A DNA stretch of 64,000 nucleotides. It comes from Calliopsis andreniformis (lineage: Eukaryota; Arthropoda; Insecta; Hymenoptera; Andrenidae). The DNA is taken from NCBI RefSeq assembly GCF_051401765.1, contig NW_027480429.1:11970157-12034156 (forward strand), given 5' to 3'. The notes beneath the pieces are model-generated. The model did no database searches. It was not told where the DNA came from and worked only from the letters and a program-made list of their open reading frames with translations. Below are positions 1 to 11,941 of the stretch, piece after piece (position 1 is the stretch's first letter; every line of letters begins with the position of its first letter). Position numbers and translations under genes: made by a program.

Positions 1-166
1 TGCAACAAGCGTGAAAGTAATGATCATTTCGGCGTTTCGGGCATCCTAGACTTAACTCTGAGGCATTGCTCCACCAGATCGAATATTTAGGGCCTTAGAA
101 GTCAACCCCAGAAGCATAAAATACGATATAAATACAACAGCTGTTCCATCGTATAAAAGGAATAAT

Positions 167-332
167 TGCAAACAGTGTGAAGGTAATGGTCATTTCTACG
201 TTCCGGGCAACCTAGGCTTCACTCTACGGCGTTGTTCCACCAGATCGAATAGTTAGGGCCTAAGAAGTCAACACCAGGAGAATAAAATACAATAAAAATA
301 CAACAGTCTTTCCATCCTATAACAGGAATAAT
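167..332 (+). repeat. Example 166 bp monomer showing the internal layout
   Basis: This second monomer illustrates the unit. It has a bipartite composition. The first ~109 positions of the consensus are about 50% GC and hold most CpG sites, including TTCCGGGC and the overlapping GATC/TCGA sites. The last ~57 positions are only about 23% GC, with A-tracts and TATA-like strings. The unit holds 55 codons plus one base, so each reading frame shifts in every successive monomer. No sub-repeat explains the whole unit. A short GCAACC string occurs twice (near 2 and near 41), which could be a trace of an older internal duplication but is too short to claim. Confidence 0.9.
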
Positions 333-1531
333 TGCAACCCGTGTGAAAGTGATGGTCATTTCTACGTTCCAGGCAACCTAGGCTTCACTCTAGGGCGTTG
401 TTCCACAAGATCGAATAGTTAGGGCCTAAGTAGTCAACGCCAGAAGCATAAAATACAATATAAATAGAACAGTTTTTCCAATGTATAAAACGAATAATTG
501 CTACCAGTGTGAAAGTTATGGTCATTTCTACGTTCCGCGCAACCTAGGCTTCACCCTAGGGCGTTGCTCCAACAGATTGAATAGTTAGGGCCTTAGAAGT
601 CAACGCCCGAAGCATAAAATACAGAACAAATAGAACAGTTTTTCCATCGTATAAAACGAATAATTGCTGCCAGTGTGAAAGTTATGGTCATTTCTACATT
701 CCGAGCAACCTAGGCTTCACTCTAGGGCGTTGCTCCACCAGATCGAATAGTTAGGTCCTTAGAAGTCAACGCCAGAAGCATAAAATACGATATAAATACA
801 ACAGCTTTTCCATCGTATAAAAGGAATAATTGCAAACAGTGTGAAGGTAATGGACATTTCTACGTTCGGGCAACCTAGGCTTCACTCTACGGCGTTGTTC
901 CACCAGATCGAATAATTAGGGCCTGAGAAGTCAACGCCAGAAGCATAAAATACAATATAAATACAACAGTTTTTACATCGTATAAAACGAATAATTGCAA
1001 CCAGTATGAAACTATTGTCATTTCTCCTTTCCGAGAAACCTAGGCATCACCCTAGGGCTTTGCTCCAACAGATTGAATAGTTAGGGGCTTAGAAGTCATC
1101 GCCCGAAGCATAAAATACAAAATAATTAGAACGGTTTTTCCATTGTATAAAACGAATAATTGCTACGAGTGTAAAAGCTATGGTCATTTCTACGTTCCGG
1201 GCAACCTAGGCTTCACTCTAGGGCGTTGCTCCACCTGATCGAATAGTTAGGGCCTTAGAAGTCAACGCCCGAAGCATTAAATACAAAATAAATAGAACAG
1301 TTTTTCCATTGTATCAAACGAATAATTGCTACCAGTGTGAAAGTTATGGTCATTTCTACGTTCCGCGCAACCTGGTCTTTACTCTAGGGCGTTGTTCCAC
1401 CAGATGGAATAGTTAGGGCCTAAGAAGTCAACGCCAGAAGCATAAAATACGATATAAATACAACAGCTTTTCCATCGTATAAAACAAATAATTGCAAGCA
1501 GTGTGAAAGTTATGGTCATTTCTACGTTCCG

Positions 1532-2526
1532 GGCAACCTAGGCTTCACTGTATGGCGTTCTTCCACGACATCGGATAGCTACGGCTCAGAAGTCAACGCC
1601 TGAAGTATAAAATACAATAAAAATACAACAGTCTTTCCATCCTATAACAGGAATAATTGCAACCCGTGTGAAAGGGATGGTCATTTCTACGTTCCAGGCA
1701 ACCTAGGCTTCACTCTAGGGCGTTGCTCCACCAGATCAAACAGTTAGGGCCTTAGAAGTCAACGCCCGAAGCATTAAATACAAAATAAATAGAACAGTTT
1801 TTCCATTGTATAAAACGAATAATTGCTACCAGTGTAAAAGTTATGGTCATTTCTACGTTCCGGGCAACCTAGACTTCACCCTAGGCCGTTGTTCCACCAG
1901 ATCGAATAGTTAGGGCCTAAGAAGTGAACGCCAGAAGCATGAAATACAATATAAATACAACAGTTTTTCAATCATATTAAACGAATGATAGCAACCAGTG
2001 TGATAGTTATGGTCATTTCAACGTTCCGGGCAACCTAGGCTTCACTGTATGGCGTTCTTCCACGACATCGGATAGCTACGGCTCAGAAGTCAACGCCTGA
2101 AGTATAAAATACAATAAAAATACAACAGTCTTTCCATCCTATAACAGGAATAATTGCAACCCGTGTGAAAGGGATGGTCATTTCTACGTTCCAGGCAACC
2201 TAGGCTTCACTCTAGGGCGTTGCTCCACCAGATCAAACAGTTAGGGCCTTAGAAGTCAACGCCCGAAGCATTAAATACAAAATAAATAGAACAGTTTTTC
2301 CATTGTATAAAACGAATAATTGCTACCAGTGTAAAAGTTATGGTCATTTCTACGTTCCGGGCAACCTAGACTTCACCCTAGGCCGTTGTTCCACCAGATC
2401 GAATAGTTAGGGCCTAAGAAGTGAACGCCAGAAGCATGAAATACAATATAAATACAACAGTTTTTCAATCATATTAAACGAATGATAGCAACCAGTGTGA
2501 TAGTTATGGTCATTTCAACGTTCCGG
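1532..2526 (+). repeat. 497 bp (3-monomer) tandem duplication
   Basis: TTCACTGTATGGCG occurs at 1544 and again at 2041, 497 bp apart, and the sequence between is repeated nearly perfectly. The unit is 3 x 166 minus 1 because one monomer carries a single-base deletion, reading GCTACGGCTCAGAAG where other copies have GGCCTCAG. Both halves share this deletion, so it predates the duplication. The copies at 11942 and 18744 have the deletion-bearing monomer once, so the duplication is private to the first HOR copy. Confidence 0.9.
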
Positions 2527-2569
2527 GCAATCTAGGCTGCACTCTAGGGCGTTGCTCCACCAGATCGAA

Positions 2570-3960
2570 TAGTTAGGGCCTCAGAAGTCAACGCCCAAAG
2601 CATAAAATACAAAATAAATAAAACAGTTTTTCCATCGTATAAAACGAAAAATTGCAAACAGTGTGAAAGATATGGACATTTCTACGAGCCGGGCTACCTA
2701 GGTTTCACTCTATGGCGTTCTTCCACCACATCGAATAGCAACGGCCTCAGAAGTCAACGCCAGAAGCTTAAATACAATATAAATATAACAGTTTTTCCAT
2801 CGTATAAAACGAATAATAGCAACCAGTGTGAAAGTTATGGTCATTTCTACGTTCCGGGCAACCCAGGCTACACTCCATGGCGGTGCTCCACCAGATCGAA
2901 TAGTTACGGCCTAAGAAGTCAACGCCAGAAGCACAAAATACGATAAAGATGCAACAGTTTTTCCATCGTATAAAACGAATAATTGCAACCAGTGTGAAAG
3001 TTATGGTCATTTCTACATTCCGAGCAACCTAGGCTTCACTCTGGGGCGTTGCTCCACCAGACCGAATAGTTAGGTCCTTGGAAGTCAACGCCAGAAGCAT
3101 AAAATACGATATAAATACAACAGCTTTTCCATCGTATAAAACAAATATTTGCAACCAGTGTGAAAGTTATGGTCATTTCTACGTTCCGGGCAACCTAGGC
3201 TTCACCCTAGGCCGTTGTCCCACCAGATCGAATAGTTACGCCCTGAGAAGTCAACGCCAGATGCATAAAATACGATGAAGATGCAACAGTTTTTCCATCG
3301 TATAAAAAGAATAATTGCAATCAGTGTGAAAGTTATGGTCATTTCTACATTCCGAGCCACCTAGGCTTCACTCTAGGGCGTTGCTCCACCAGATCGAATA
3401 GTTAGGTCCTTAGAAGTCAACGCCAGAAGCATAAAATACGATATAAAGACAACAGCTTTACCATCGTATAAAAGGAATAATTGCAAACAGTGTGAAAGTA
3501 ATGGTCATTTCTACGTTCGGGCAACCTAGGCTTCACTCTACGGCGTTGTTCCACAAGATCGAATAGTTAGGTCCTAAGAAGTCAACACCAGAAGAATAAA
3601 ATACAAAATAAATACAACAGCCTTTACACCGTAAAAACGAATAATTGCAACCTGTGTGAAGGTTATGGTCATATCTACGTTCCGTGCAACCTAGGCTTCA
3701 CTGTCGGGCGTTGCTCCACCAGATCGGATAGTTACGGCCTAAGAAGTCAACGCCAGAAGCATAAAATACGATAAAGATGCAACAGCTTTTCCATCGTATA
3801 AAACGAATAATTGCAGCCGGTATGCAACTTATGGTCATTTCTACATTCCGAGCAACCTAGGCTTCACTCTAGGGCGTTGCTCCACCAGATCGAATTGTTA
3901 GGACCTTAGAAGTCAGCGCCAGAAGCATAAAATACGATATAAATACAACAGCTGTTCCAT
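2570..3960 (+). repeat. Segment matching 20.5-21.47 kb
   Basis: From about 2575 the sequence (monomers with TACGAGCCGGGCTACC and GAAGCTTAAATACAATAT) recurs at 20500 onward with offset 17915 bp (108 monomers minus 13). By 3961 the offset is 17419, showing that the later copy lacks three monomers present here (about 3.15-3.65 kb). The right copy ends near 21470, in the monomer with CTTCATCCTAGGCCG. Confidence 0.75.
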
Positions 3961-4259
3961 CGAATAAAAGGAATAATTGCAAACAGTGTGAAAGTAATAG
4001 TCATTTCTACGATCCGGGCAACCTAGGCTTCATCCTAGGCCGTTGTTCCAACAGATCGAATAATTAGGGCCGGAGAAGTCAACGCCAGAAGCATAAAATA
4101 CAATATAAATACAACAGTTTTTCCATCGTATAAAACGAATAATTGCAACCAGTATGAAACTTATGGTCATTTCTACTTTCCGAGCAACCTAGGCTTCACC
4201 CTAGGGCTTTGCTCCAACAGATTGAATAGTTAGGGCCTTAGTAGTCGACGCCCAAAGCA

Positions 4260-4900
4260 TAAAATACGATATAAATACAACAGCTTTTCCATCGTATAAA
4301 ACAAATAATTGCAACCAGTGTGAAGGTTATGGTCATATCTACGTTCCGTGCAGCCTAGGCTTCACTGTCGGGTGTTGCACCACCAGATCGAAATGTTAGC
4401 GCCTAAGAAGTCAACGCCCGAAGCATAAAATACGATATAAATACAACAGCATTTCCATCGTATTAAATGAATAATTGCAAACAGTGTGAATGTAGTGGTC
4501 ATTTCTACGTTCCGGGCAACCTAGGCTTCACTGTATGGCGTTCTTCCACCACACCGAATAGCTACGGCCTCAGAAGTCCACGCCTGAAGCATAAAATACA
4601 ATAAAAATACAACAGTCTTTTCATCGCATAACAGGAATAATTGCAACAAGCGTGAAAGTAATGATCATTTCGGCGTTACGGGCATCCTAGACTTAACTCT
4701 GAGGCATTGCTCCACCAGATCGAATAATTAGGTCCTGAGAAGTCAACGCCAGATGCATAAAATACAATATAAATACAACAGTTTTTCTATCGTATAAAAC
4801 GAATAATTGCAACCAGTATGAAACTTATGGTCATTTCTACTTTCCGAGCAACCTAGGCTTCACCCTAGGGCTTTGCTCCAACAGATTGAATAGTTAGGGC
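4260..4900 (+). repeat. Segment shared with 7.5-8.0 kb and 15.2-15.84 kb
   Basis: The run of monomers with TCGAAATGTTAG, CACTGTATGGCG and then GAGGCATTGC occurs three times. The third monomer starts at 4642, 7793 and 15592, with spacings of 3151 bp (19 monomers minus 3) and 7799 bp (47 monomers minus 3). The 4.3 kb and 15.3 kb copies share the GGGTGTTGCACC and TTAGCGCC variants, while the 7.5 kb copy has GGGCGTTGCACC and TTAGGGCC, so the first two are closer relatives. Confidence 0.75.
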
Positions 4901-4999
4901 CTTAGTAGTCGACGCCCAAAGCATAAAATACAGAATAAATAGAACAGTTTTTCCATTGTATAAAACGAGTAAATGCAACCAGTGTGAAAGTTATGGTCA

Positions 5000-7140
5000 T
5001 TTCTACGTTCCAGGCAACCTAGGCTTCACTCTAGGGCGTTGTTCCACCAGATCGAATAGTTAGGGCCTAAGAAGTTAACGTCAGAAGCATAAAATACAAT
5101 ACAAATGGAACAGTTTTTCCATCGTATAACATGAATAATTGAAACCAGTGTGAAAGTAATGATCATTTCGACGTTTCGGGCGTCCTAGATTTAACAGTGA
5201 GGCATTGCTCCACCAGATCGAATACGTAGGGCCTTAGAAGTCAACGCAAGAAGCATAAAATACAATATAAATACAACAGTTTTTCCATCTTATAAAACGA
5301 ATAATTGCAACCAGTGTGAAAGTTATGGTCATTTCAACGTTCCGGGCAATGTAGGCTTCACCCTAGGGCGTTGCTCCACCAGATGGAATAGTTAGGGCCT
5401 AAGAAATCGACGCCAGAAGCATAAAATACAATATAAATACAACAGCTTTTCCATCGTATAAAATGTATAATTGCAAACAGTGTGAAGGTTATGGCCATTT
5501 CTACGTTTCGGGCACCCTAGGCTTCTCTCTAGGGCGTTGCTCCACCAAACCGAATAGCTAGGGCCTTAGAAGTCAACGCCCAAAGCATAAAATACAATAA
5601 AAGTACAACAGTCCTTCCATCGTATAACAGGAAGAATGCACCCAGTGTGAAGGTAATGGTCTTTTCTACGTTCCGGGCAACCTAGGCTTCACTCTAGGGT
5701 GGTGCTCCACCAGATCAAACTGTTAGGGCCTAAGAAGCCAACGCCAGACGCATAAAATACAATATAAATACAGCAGCTTTTCATCGTATATAATGTATAT
5801 TTGGAAACAGTGTGAAAGGTATGGTCATTTCTACGTTCTGGACAACCCAGGCTTCACTCTAGGGCGTTGTTCCACCAGATCAAATAGCTAAGGACTTAGT
5901 AGTCAACGCCAGAATCATAAAATACAATAAAAATACAACAGTTTTTCCATCGTAAACAGGAATAATTGCATCCAGTGTGAAAGTACTGGTCATTTCTACG
6001 TTCCGTGTAACCTAGGCTTCACTCTAGGGCGTTGCTGCACCAGATCGAATAGTTAGCGCCTGAGAAGTCAACCCCCTGAAGCAAAAAACACAATAAAAAT
6101 ACAACAATCTTTCCATAGTATAACAGGAATAATTGCAGCCAGTGTGAAAGTACTGGTCATTTCTACGTTCCGGGTAACCTAGGCTTCACTCTAGGGCGTT
6201 GCTCGACCAGATCGCATAGTTAGGGCCTAAGAAGTCAACGCCAGAAGTATAAAATACAATATAAATACAACAGTTTTTCCATCATATTAAGCGAATAATT
6301 GCAACCAGTGTGAAAGTGATGGTCATTTCTACATTCCGGCAACCTAGGCTTGACTCTAGGGCGTTGCTCCACAACATCGAATAGTTAGGGCCTTAGTAGT
6401 CGACGCCCGAAGCATAAAATACAAAATATATAGAACAGTTTTTCCATCGTATAAAACGAATAAATGCAACCAGTGTGAAAGTTATGGCCATTTCTACGTT
6501 CCGTGCAACCTAGGCTTCACTCTAGTGCGTTGTGCCACCAGATCGAATAGCTAGGGCCTAAGAACTCAACGACAGAAGCATAAAATACTATAAAAATACA
6601 ACAGTCCTTCAATCGTATAACAGGAATAATTGCAACCAGTGTGAAAGTAATAGTCATTACTACGTTCCGCGCAACCTAGGTTTCGCTCTAGGGTGTTGCT
6701 CCACCAGATCGAATAGCTAGGGACTTAGACGTCAGCGCCAGAAGCATAAAATATAATAAAAATACAACAGTTTTTCTATCGTATAAAAAGAATAATTGCA
6801 ACCAGTGTGAAAGTAATTGTCATTCCTACGCTTCGGGCAACATACGCTTCACTCCTGGACGTTGCTCCATGAGATCGAAAAGCTAGGACCTTAGAAGTCA
6901 ACGCCTGAAACATAAAATACAATAAAAATATAACAGTCCTTCCATCGTATAACAGGAATAATTGCATCCAGTGTGAAAGTACTGGTCATTTCTACGTTCC
7001 GTGTAACCTAGGCTTCACTCCAGGGCGTTGCTGCACCAGATCGAATAGTGAGCGCCTGAGAAGTCAACCCCCTGAAGCAAAAAACACAATAAAAATACAA
7101 CAATCTTTCCATAGTATAAAAAGGATAATTGCAGCCAGTG
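5000..7140 (+). repeat. Diverged monomer island within zone I
   Basis: Monomers here carry many private changes (GTGTAACC, TTGGAAACAG, ACCCCCTGAAGC, ACGCTTCGGGCAAC) and mostly lack close copies elsewhere in the window. Exceptions are a short repeat of about 170 bp at 5.94-6.11 and 6.94-7.12 kb (996 bp apart, exactly 6 monomers) and a segment at about 6.36-6.60 kb that recurs at 10.51-10.75 kb (4150 bp, exactly 25 monomers). The 166 bp phase is kept throughout. This looks like older, less homogenised satellite. Confidence 0.65.
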
Positions 7141-8899
7141 TGAAAGTACTGGTCATTTCTACATTCCGAGCCACCTAGGCTTCACTCTAGGGCGTTGCTC
7201 CACCAGATCGAATAGTTAGGTCCTTAGAAGTCAACGCCAGAAGCATAAAATACGATATAAAGACAACAGCTTTTCCATCGTATAAAAGGAATAATTGCAA
7301 ACAGTGTGAAAGTAATGGTCATTTCTACGTGCGGCCAACCTAGGCTTCACTCTACGGCGTTGTTCCACCAGATCGAATAGTTAGGTCCTAAGAAGTCAAC
7401 ACCAGAAGAATAAAATACAAAATAAATACAACAGCCTTTACACAGTATAAAACGAATAATTGCAACCTGTGTGAAGATTATGGTCATATCTACGTTCCGT
7501 GCAACCTAGGCTTCACTGTCGGGCGTTGCACCACCAGATCGAAATGTTAGGGCCTAAGAAGTCAACGCCCGAAGCATAAAATACGATATAAATACAACAG
7601 CATTTCCATCGTATTAAATGAATAATTGCAAACAGTGTGAATGTAGTGGTCATTTCTACGTTCCGGGCAACCTAGGCTTCACTGTATGGCGTTCTTCCAC
7701 CACATCGAATAGCTACGGCCTCAGAAGTCCACGCCTGAAGCATAAAATACAATAAAAATACAACAGTCTTTTCATCGCATAACAGGAATAATTGCAACAA
7801 GCGTGAAAGTAATGATCACTTCGGCGTTACGGGCATCCTAGACTTAACTCTGAGGCATTGCTCCACCAGATCGAATAATTAGGTCCTGAGAAGTCAACGC
7901 CAGATGCATAAAATACAATATAAATACAACAGTTTTTCTATCGTATAAAACGAATAATTGCAACCAGTATGAAACATATGGTCATTTCTACTTTCCGAGC
8001 AACCTAGGCTTCACCCTAGGGCTTTGCTCCAACAGATTGAATAGTTAGGGCCTAAGAAGTCAACGCCAGGAGCATAAAATACGATTTAATACAACAGCTT
8101 TTCCATCGTATAAAAGGAATAATTGCAAACAGTGTGAAAGTAATGGTCATTTCTACGTTCCAGGCAATCTAGGCTTCACTCTACGGCGTTGTTAAACCAG
8201 ATCGAATAGTGAGGGCCTAAGAAGTCAACACCAGAAGAATAAAATACAAAATAAATACAACAGCCTTTACACCGTATAAAACGAATAATTGCAACCTGTG
8301 TGAAGGTTATGGTCATATCTACGTTCCGGGCAACCTAGGCTTCACTGTCGGGCGTTGCTCCACCAGATCGAAATGTTAGGGCCTGAGAAGTCTACGCCCG
8401 AAGCATAAAATACGATATAAATACAACAGCATTTCCATCGTATTAAATGAATAATTGCAAACAGTGTGAAAGTAGTGGTCATTTCCACGTTCCGGGCAAC
8501 CTAGGCTTCACTGTATGGCGTTCTTCCACCACATCGAATAGCTACGGCCTCAGAAGTCCACGCCTGAAGCATAAAATACAATAAAAATACAACAGTCTTT
8601 TCATCGTATCACAGGAAAAATTGCAACAAGCGTGAAAGTAATGATCATTTCGGCGTTTCGGGCATCCTAGACTTAACTCTGAGGCATTGCTCCACCAGAT
8701 CGAATATTTAGGGCCTTAGAAGTCAACCCCAGAAGCATAAAATACAATATAAATACAACAGTTTTTCCAATGTATAAAACGAATAATTGCTACCAGTGTG
8801 AAATTTATGGTCATTTCTACGTTCCGCGCAACCTGGGCTTTACTCTAGGGCGTTGTTCCACCAGATGGAATAGTTAGGGCCTAAGAAGTCAACGCCAGA

Positions 8900-9720
8900 A
8901 GCATAAAATACGATATAAATACAACAGCTTTTCCATCGTATAAAACAAATAATTGCAGCCAGTGTGAAAGTTATGGTCATTTCTACGTTCCGGGCAACGT
9001 AGGCTTCACCCTAGGCCGTTGTTCCACCAGATCGAATAGTTAGGGCCTAAGAAGTGAACGCCAGAAGCATAAAATGCAATAAAAATACAACAGTTTTTCC
9101 GTCGTATAGCAGGAATAATTTGCAACCAGTGTGATAGTAGTGGTCATTTCTACGTTCCGGGCAACCCAGGTTTCACTCCAGGGCGTTGCTCCAACAGATT
9201 GAATAGTTAGGGTCTTAGTTGTCAACGCCCGAAGCATAAAATACAAAATAATTAGAACGGTTTTTCCATTGTATAAAACGAATAATTGCTACGAGTGTAA
9301 AAGCTATGGTCATTTCTACGTTCCGGGCAACCTAGGCTTGACCCTAGGGCGTTGTTCCACCAGATCCAATAGTTAGGGCCTAAGAAGTGAACGCCAGACG
9401 CATAAAATGCAATAAAAATACAACAGTTTTTCCATCGTATAAAACGAATAATTGCAAACAGTGTGAAAGTAATGGTCATTTCTACGTTCCGGGCAACCTA
9501 GGCTTCACTCTACGGCGTTGTTCCACCAGATCGAATAGTTAGGGCCTAAGAAGTCAACGCCAGAAGCATAAAATACGATATAAATACAACAGCTTTTCCA
9601 TCGTATAAAACGAATAATTGCTACCAGTGTAAAAGCTATGGTCATTTCAACGTTCCGGGCAATCTAGGCTGCACTCTAGGGCGTTGCTCCACCAGATCGA
9701 ATAGTTAGGGCCTTAGAAGT
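8900..9720 (+). repeat. Segment duplicated at 16.26-17.03 kb
   Basis: Positions about 8970-9720 match about 16270-17020 at a constant offset of 7301 bp (44 monomers minus 3). Shared markers are the one-base insertion in GGAATAATTTGCAACC, the GTGATAGTAGTGG monomer and the TAATTAGAACGG string. Beyond 17030 the right copy switches to sequence resembling 2.6 kb, so it is a junction of two source segments. Confidence 0.8.
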
Positions 9721-10680
9721 CAACGCCAGAAGCGTAAAATATAATAAAAATACAACAGTTGTTCCATCGTATAACAGGAATAATTGCAACCAGTGTGAAA
9801 GTAATGGGCATTTCTACGTTCCATGCAACCTAGGATTCGCACTAGGGCGTTGCACCACCAGGTCGAATAGCTAGGGCCTTAGAAAACTACTCCAGACGCA
9901 TAAGATACAGTAAAAATACAACAGTCCTTCCATCGTATAACAGGAATAATTGCAACCAGTGTGAATGTAATGGTCATTACTACGTTGCGGGCAACCTAGG
10001 CTTCGCTCTAGGATATTGCACAACAAGGTCGAATAGTTAGGGCATTAGAAAACAACTCCAGACGCATAAAATACAATAAAAATACAACAGTTTTTACATC
10101 GTATAAAAAGAATAATTACAAACAGTGTGAAAGTAATGGACATTTCTAAGTTTCGGGCAACATACGCTTCACTCTTGGACGTTGCACCACGAGATCGAAT
10201 AGCTAGGGCCTAAGAAGTCAACGCCAGAACCATAAAATACAATAAATATACAACAGTCCTTCCATCGTATAACAGGAGTAATTGCAACCCCTGTGAAGGT
10301 AATGGACATTTCTACGTTCCGTGCAACCAAGGCTTGGCTCTAGGGTGTTGCTCCACCACATCGAATAGCTGCGACCTTAGAAGTCAACGCCTGAAGCATA
10401 AAATACAATATAAATACAACAGCTTTTCCATCGCATAAAACGACTAATTGCAACCAGTGTGAAAGCTATGGTCATTTCTACGTTCCGGGCAACCTAGGCT
10501 TCACTCTAGGGCGTTGATCCACAACATCGAATACTTAGGGCCTTAGTAGTCGACGCCCGAAGCATAAAATACAAAATATATAGAACAGTTTTTCCATTGT
10601 ATAAAACGAATAAATGCAACCAGTGTGAAAGTTATGGCCATTTCTACGTTCCGTGCAACCTAGGCTTCACTCTAGTGCGT
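9720..10680 (+). repeat. Second diverged island in zone I
   Basis: These monomers carry rare variants such as TAGGATATTGCACAAC, GAAAACAACTCCAGACGC and GGCTTGGCTCTAGGGTG. They share a flavour with the 5.0-7.1 kb island (TAACAGGAATAATTGC, CGCTTCACTC) but have no near-identical copy that I can find. The 166 bp phase is unbroken. Confidence 0.6.
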
Positions 10681-10779
10681 TGTGCCACCAGATCGAATAG
10701 CTAGGGCCTACGAACTCAACGACAGAAGCATAAAATACTATAAAAATACAACAGTTTTTCTATCGTATAAAAAGAATAA

Positions 10780-11941
10780 TTGCAACCAGTGTGAAAGTTA
10801 TGGTCATTTCTACATTCCGAGCAACCTAGGCTTCACTCTAGGGCGTTGCTCCACCAGACCGAATAGTTAGGTCCTTAGAAGTCAACGCCAGAAGCATAAA
10901 ATACGATATAAATACAACAGCTTTTCCATCGTATAAAACAAATAATTGCAACCAGTGTGAAAGTTATGGTCATTTCTACATTCCGAGCCACCTAGGCTTC
11001 ACTCTAGGGCGTTGCTCCACCAGATCGAATAGTTAGGTCCTTAGAAGTCAACGCCAGAAGCATAAAATACGATATAAAGACAACAGCTTTTCCATCGTAT
11101 AATAGGAATAATTGCAAACAGTGTGAAAGTAATGGTCATTTCTACGTTCGGGCAACCTAGGCTTCACTCTACGGCGTTGTTCCACCAGATCGAATAGTTA
11201 GGTCCTAAGAAGTCAACACCAGATGAATAAAATACAAAATAAATACAACAGCCTTTACACCGTATAAAACGAATAATTGCAACCTGTGTGAAGGTTATGG
11301 TCATATCTACGTTCCGTGCAACCTAGGCTTCACTGTCGGGCGTTGCTCCACCAGATCGAAATGTTAGGGCCTAAGAAGTCAACGCCCGAAGCATAAAATA
11401 CGATATAAATACAACAGCATTTCCATCGTATTAAATGAATAATTGCAAACAGTGTGAAAGTAATGGTCATTTCTACGTTCCGGGCTACCTAGGCTTCACT
11501 CTACGGCGTTGTTAAACCAGATCGAATAGTGAGGGCCTAAGAAGTCAACACCAGAAGAGTAAAATACAAAATAAATACAACAGCCTTTACACCGTATAAA
11601 ACGAATAATTGCAACCTGTGTGAAGGTTATGGTCATATCTACGTTCCGGGCAACCTAGGCTTCACTGTCGGGCGTTGCTCCACCAGATCGAAATGTTAGG
11701 GCCTAAGAAGTCTACGCCCGAAGCATAAAATACGATATAAATACAACAGCATTTCCATCGTATTAAATGAATAATTGCAAACAGTGTGAAGGTAGTGGAC
11801 ATTTCTACGTTCCGGGCAACCTAGGCTTCACTGTATGGTGTTCTTCCACCACATCGAATAGCTACGGCCTCAGAAGTGCACGCCTGAAGCAGAAAATACA
11901 ATAAAAATACAACAGTCTTTTCATCGTATAACAGGAATAAT
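10780..11941 (+). repeat. Segment duplicated at 17.42-18.74 kb
   Basis: From 10781 this matches 17417 onward (offset 6636, 40 monomers minus 4). From about 11.0 kb the offset becomes 6802 (41 monomers minus 4), because the right copy holds one extra monomer near 17.74 kb, with the string TTGCAATCAGTG. The match continues into the HOR copies that start at 11942 and 18744, making this the left flank of a true tandem HOR. Confidence 0.85.

Larger units (their letters stand above)
1..2530 (+). repeat. Zone I HOR segment, first copy (carries an extra 3 monomers)
   Basis: Positions 1 to about 2030 match 11942 onward and 18744 onward almost base for base. By eye I found roughly eight to ten substitutions over about 2 kb against the 11942 copy. 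The offset to that copy falls from 11941 to 11445 bp by position 2521, because this copy holds an additional 3-monomer tandem duplication (listed separately). The copy continues to the monomer with the string GCAATCTAGGCTGC. Confidence 0.85.

Noticed and set aside
5160..5185. CENP-B-box-like string TTCGACGTTTCGGGC, also near 54119, 57605 and 62748
   Set aside because: The CENP-B box needs TTCG, four bases, A, two bases, CGGG. Here the spacing to CGGG is one base short and the central A is T. It is also confined to a minority of monomers.
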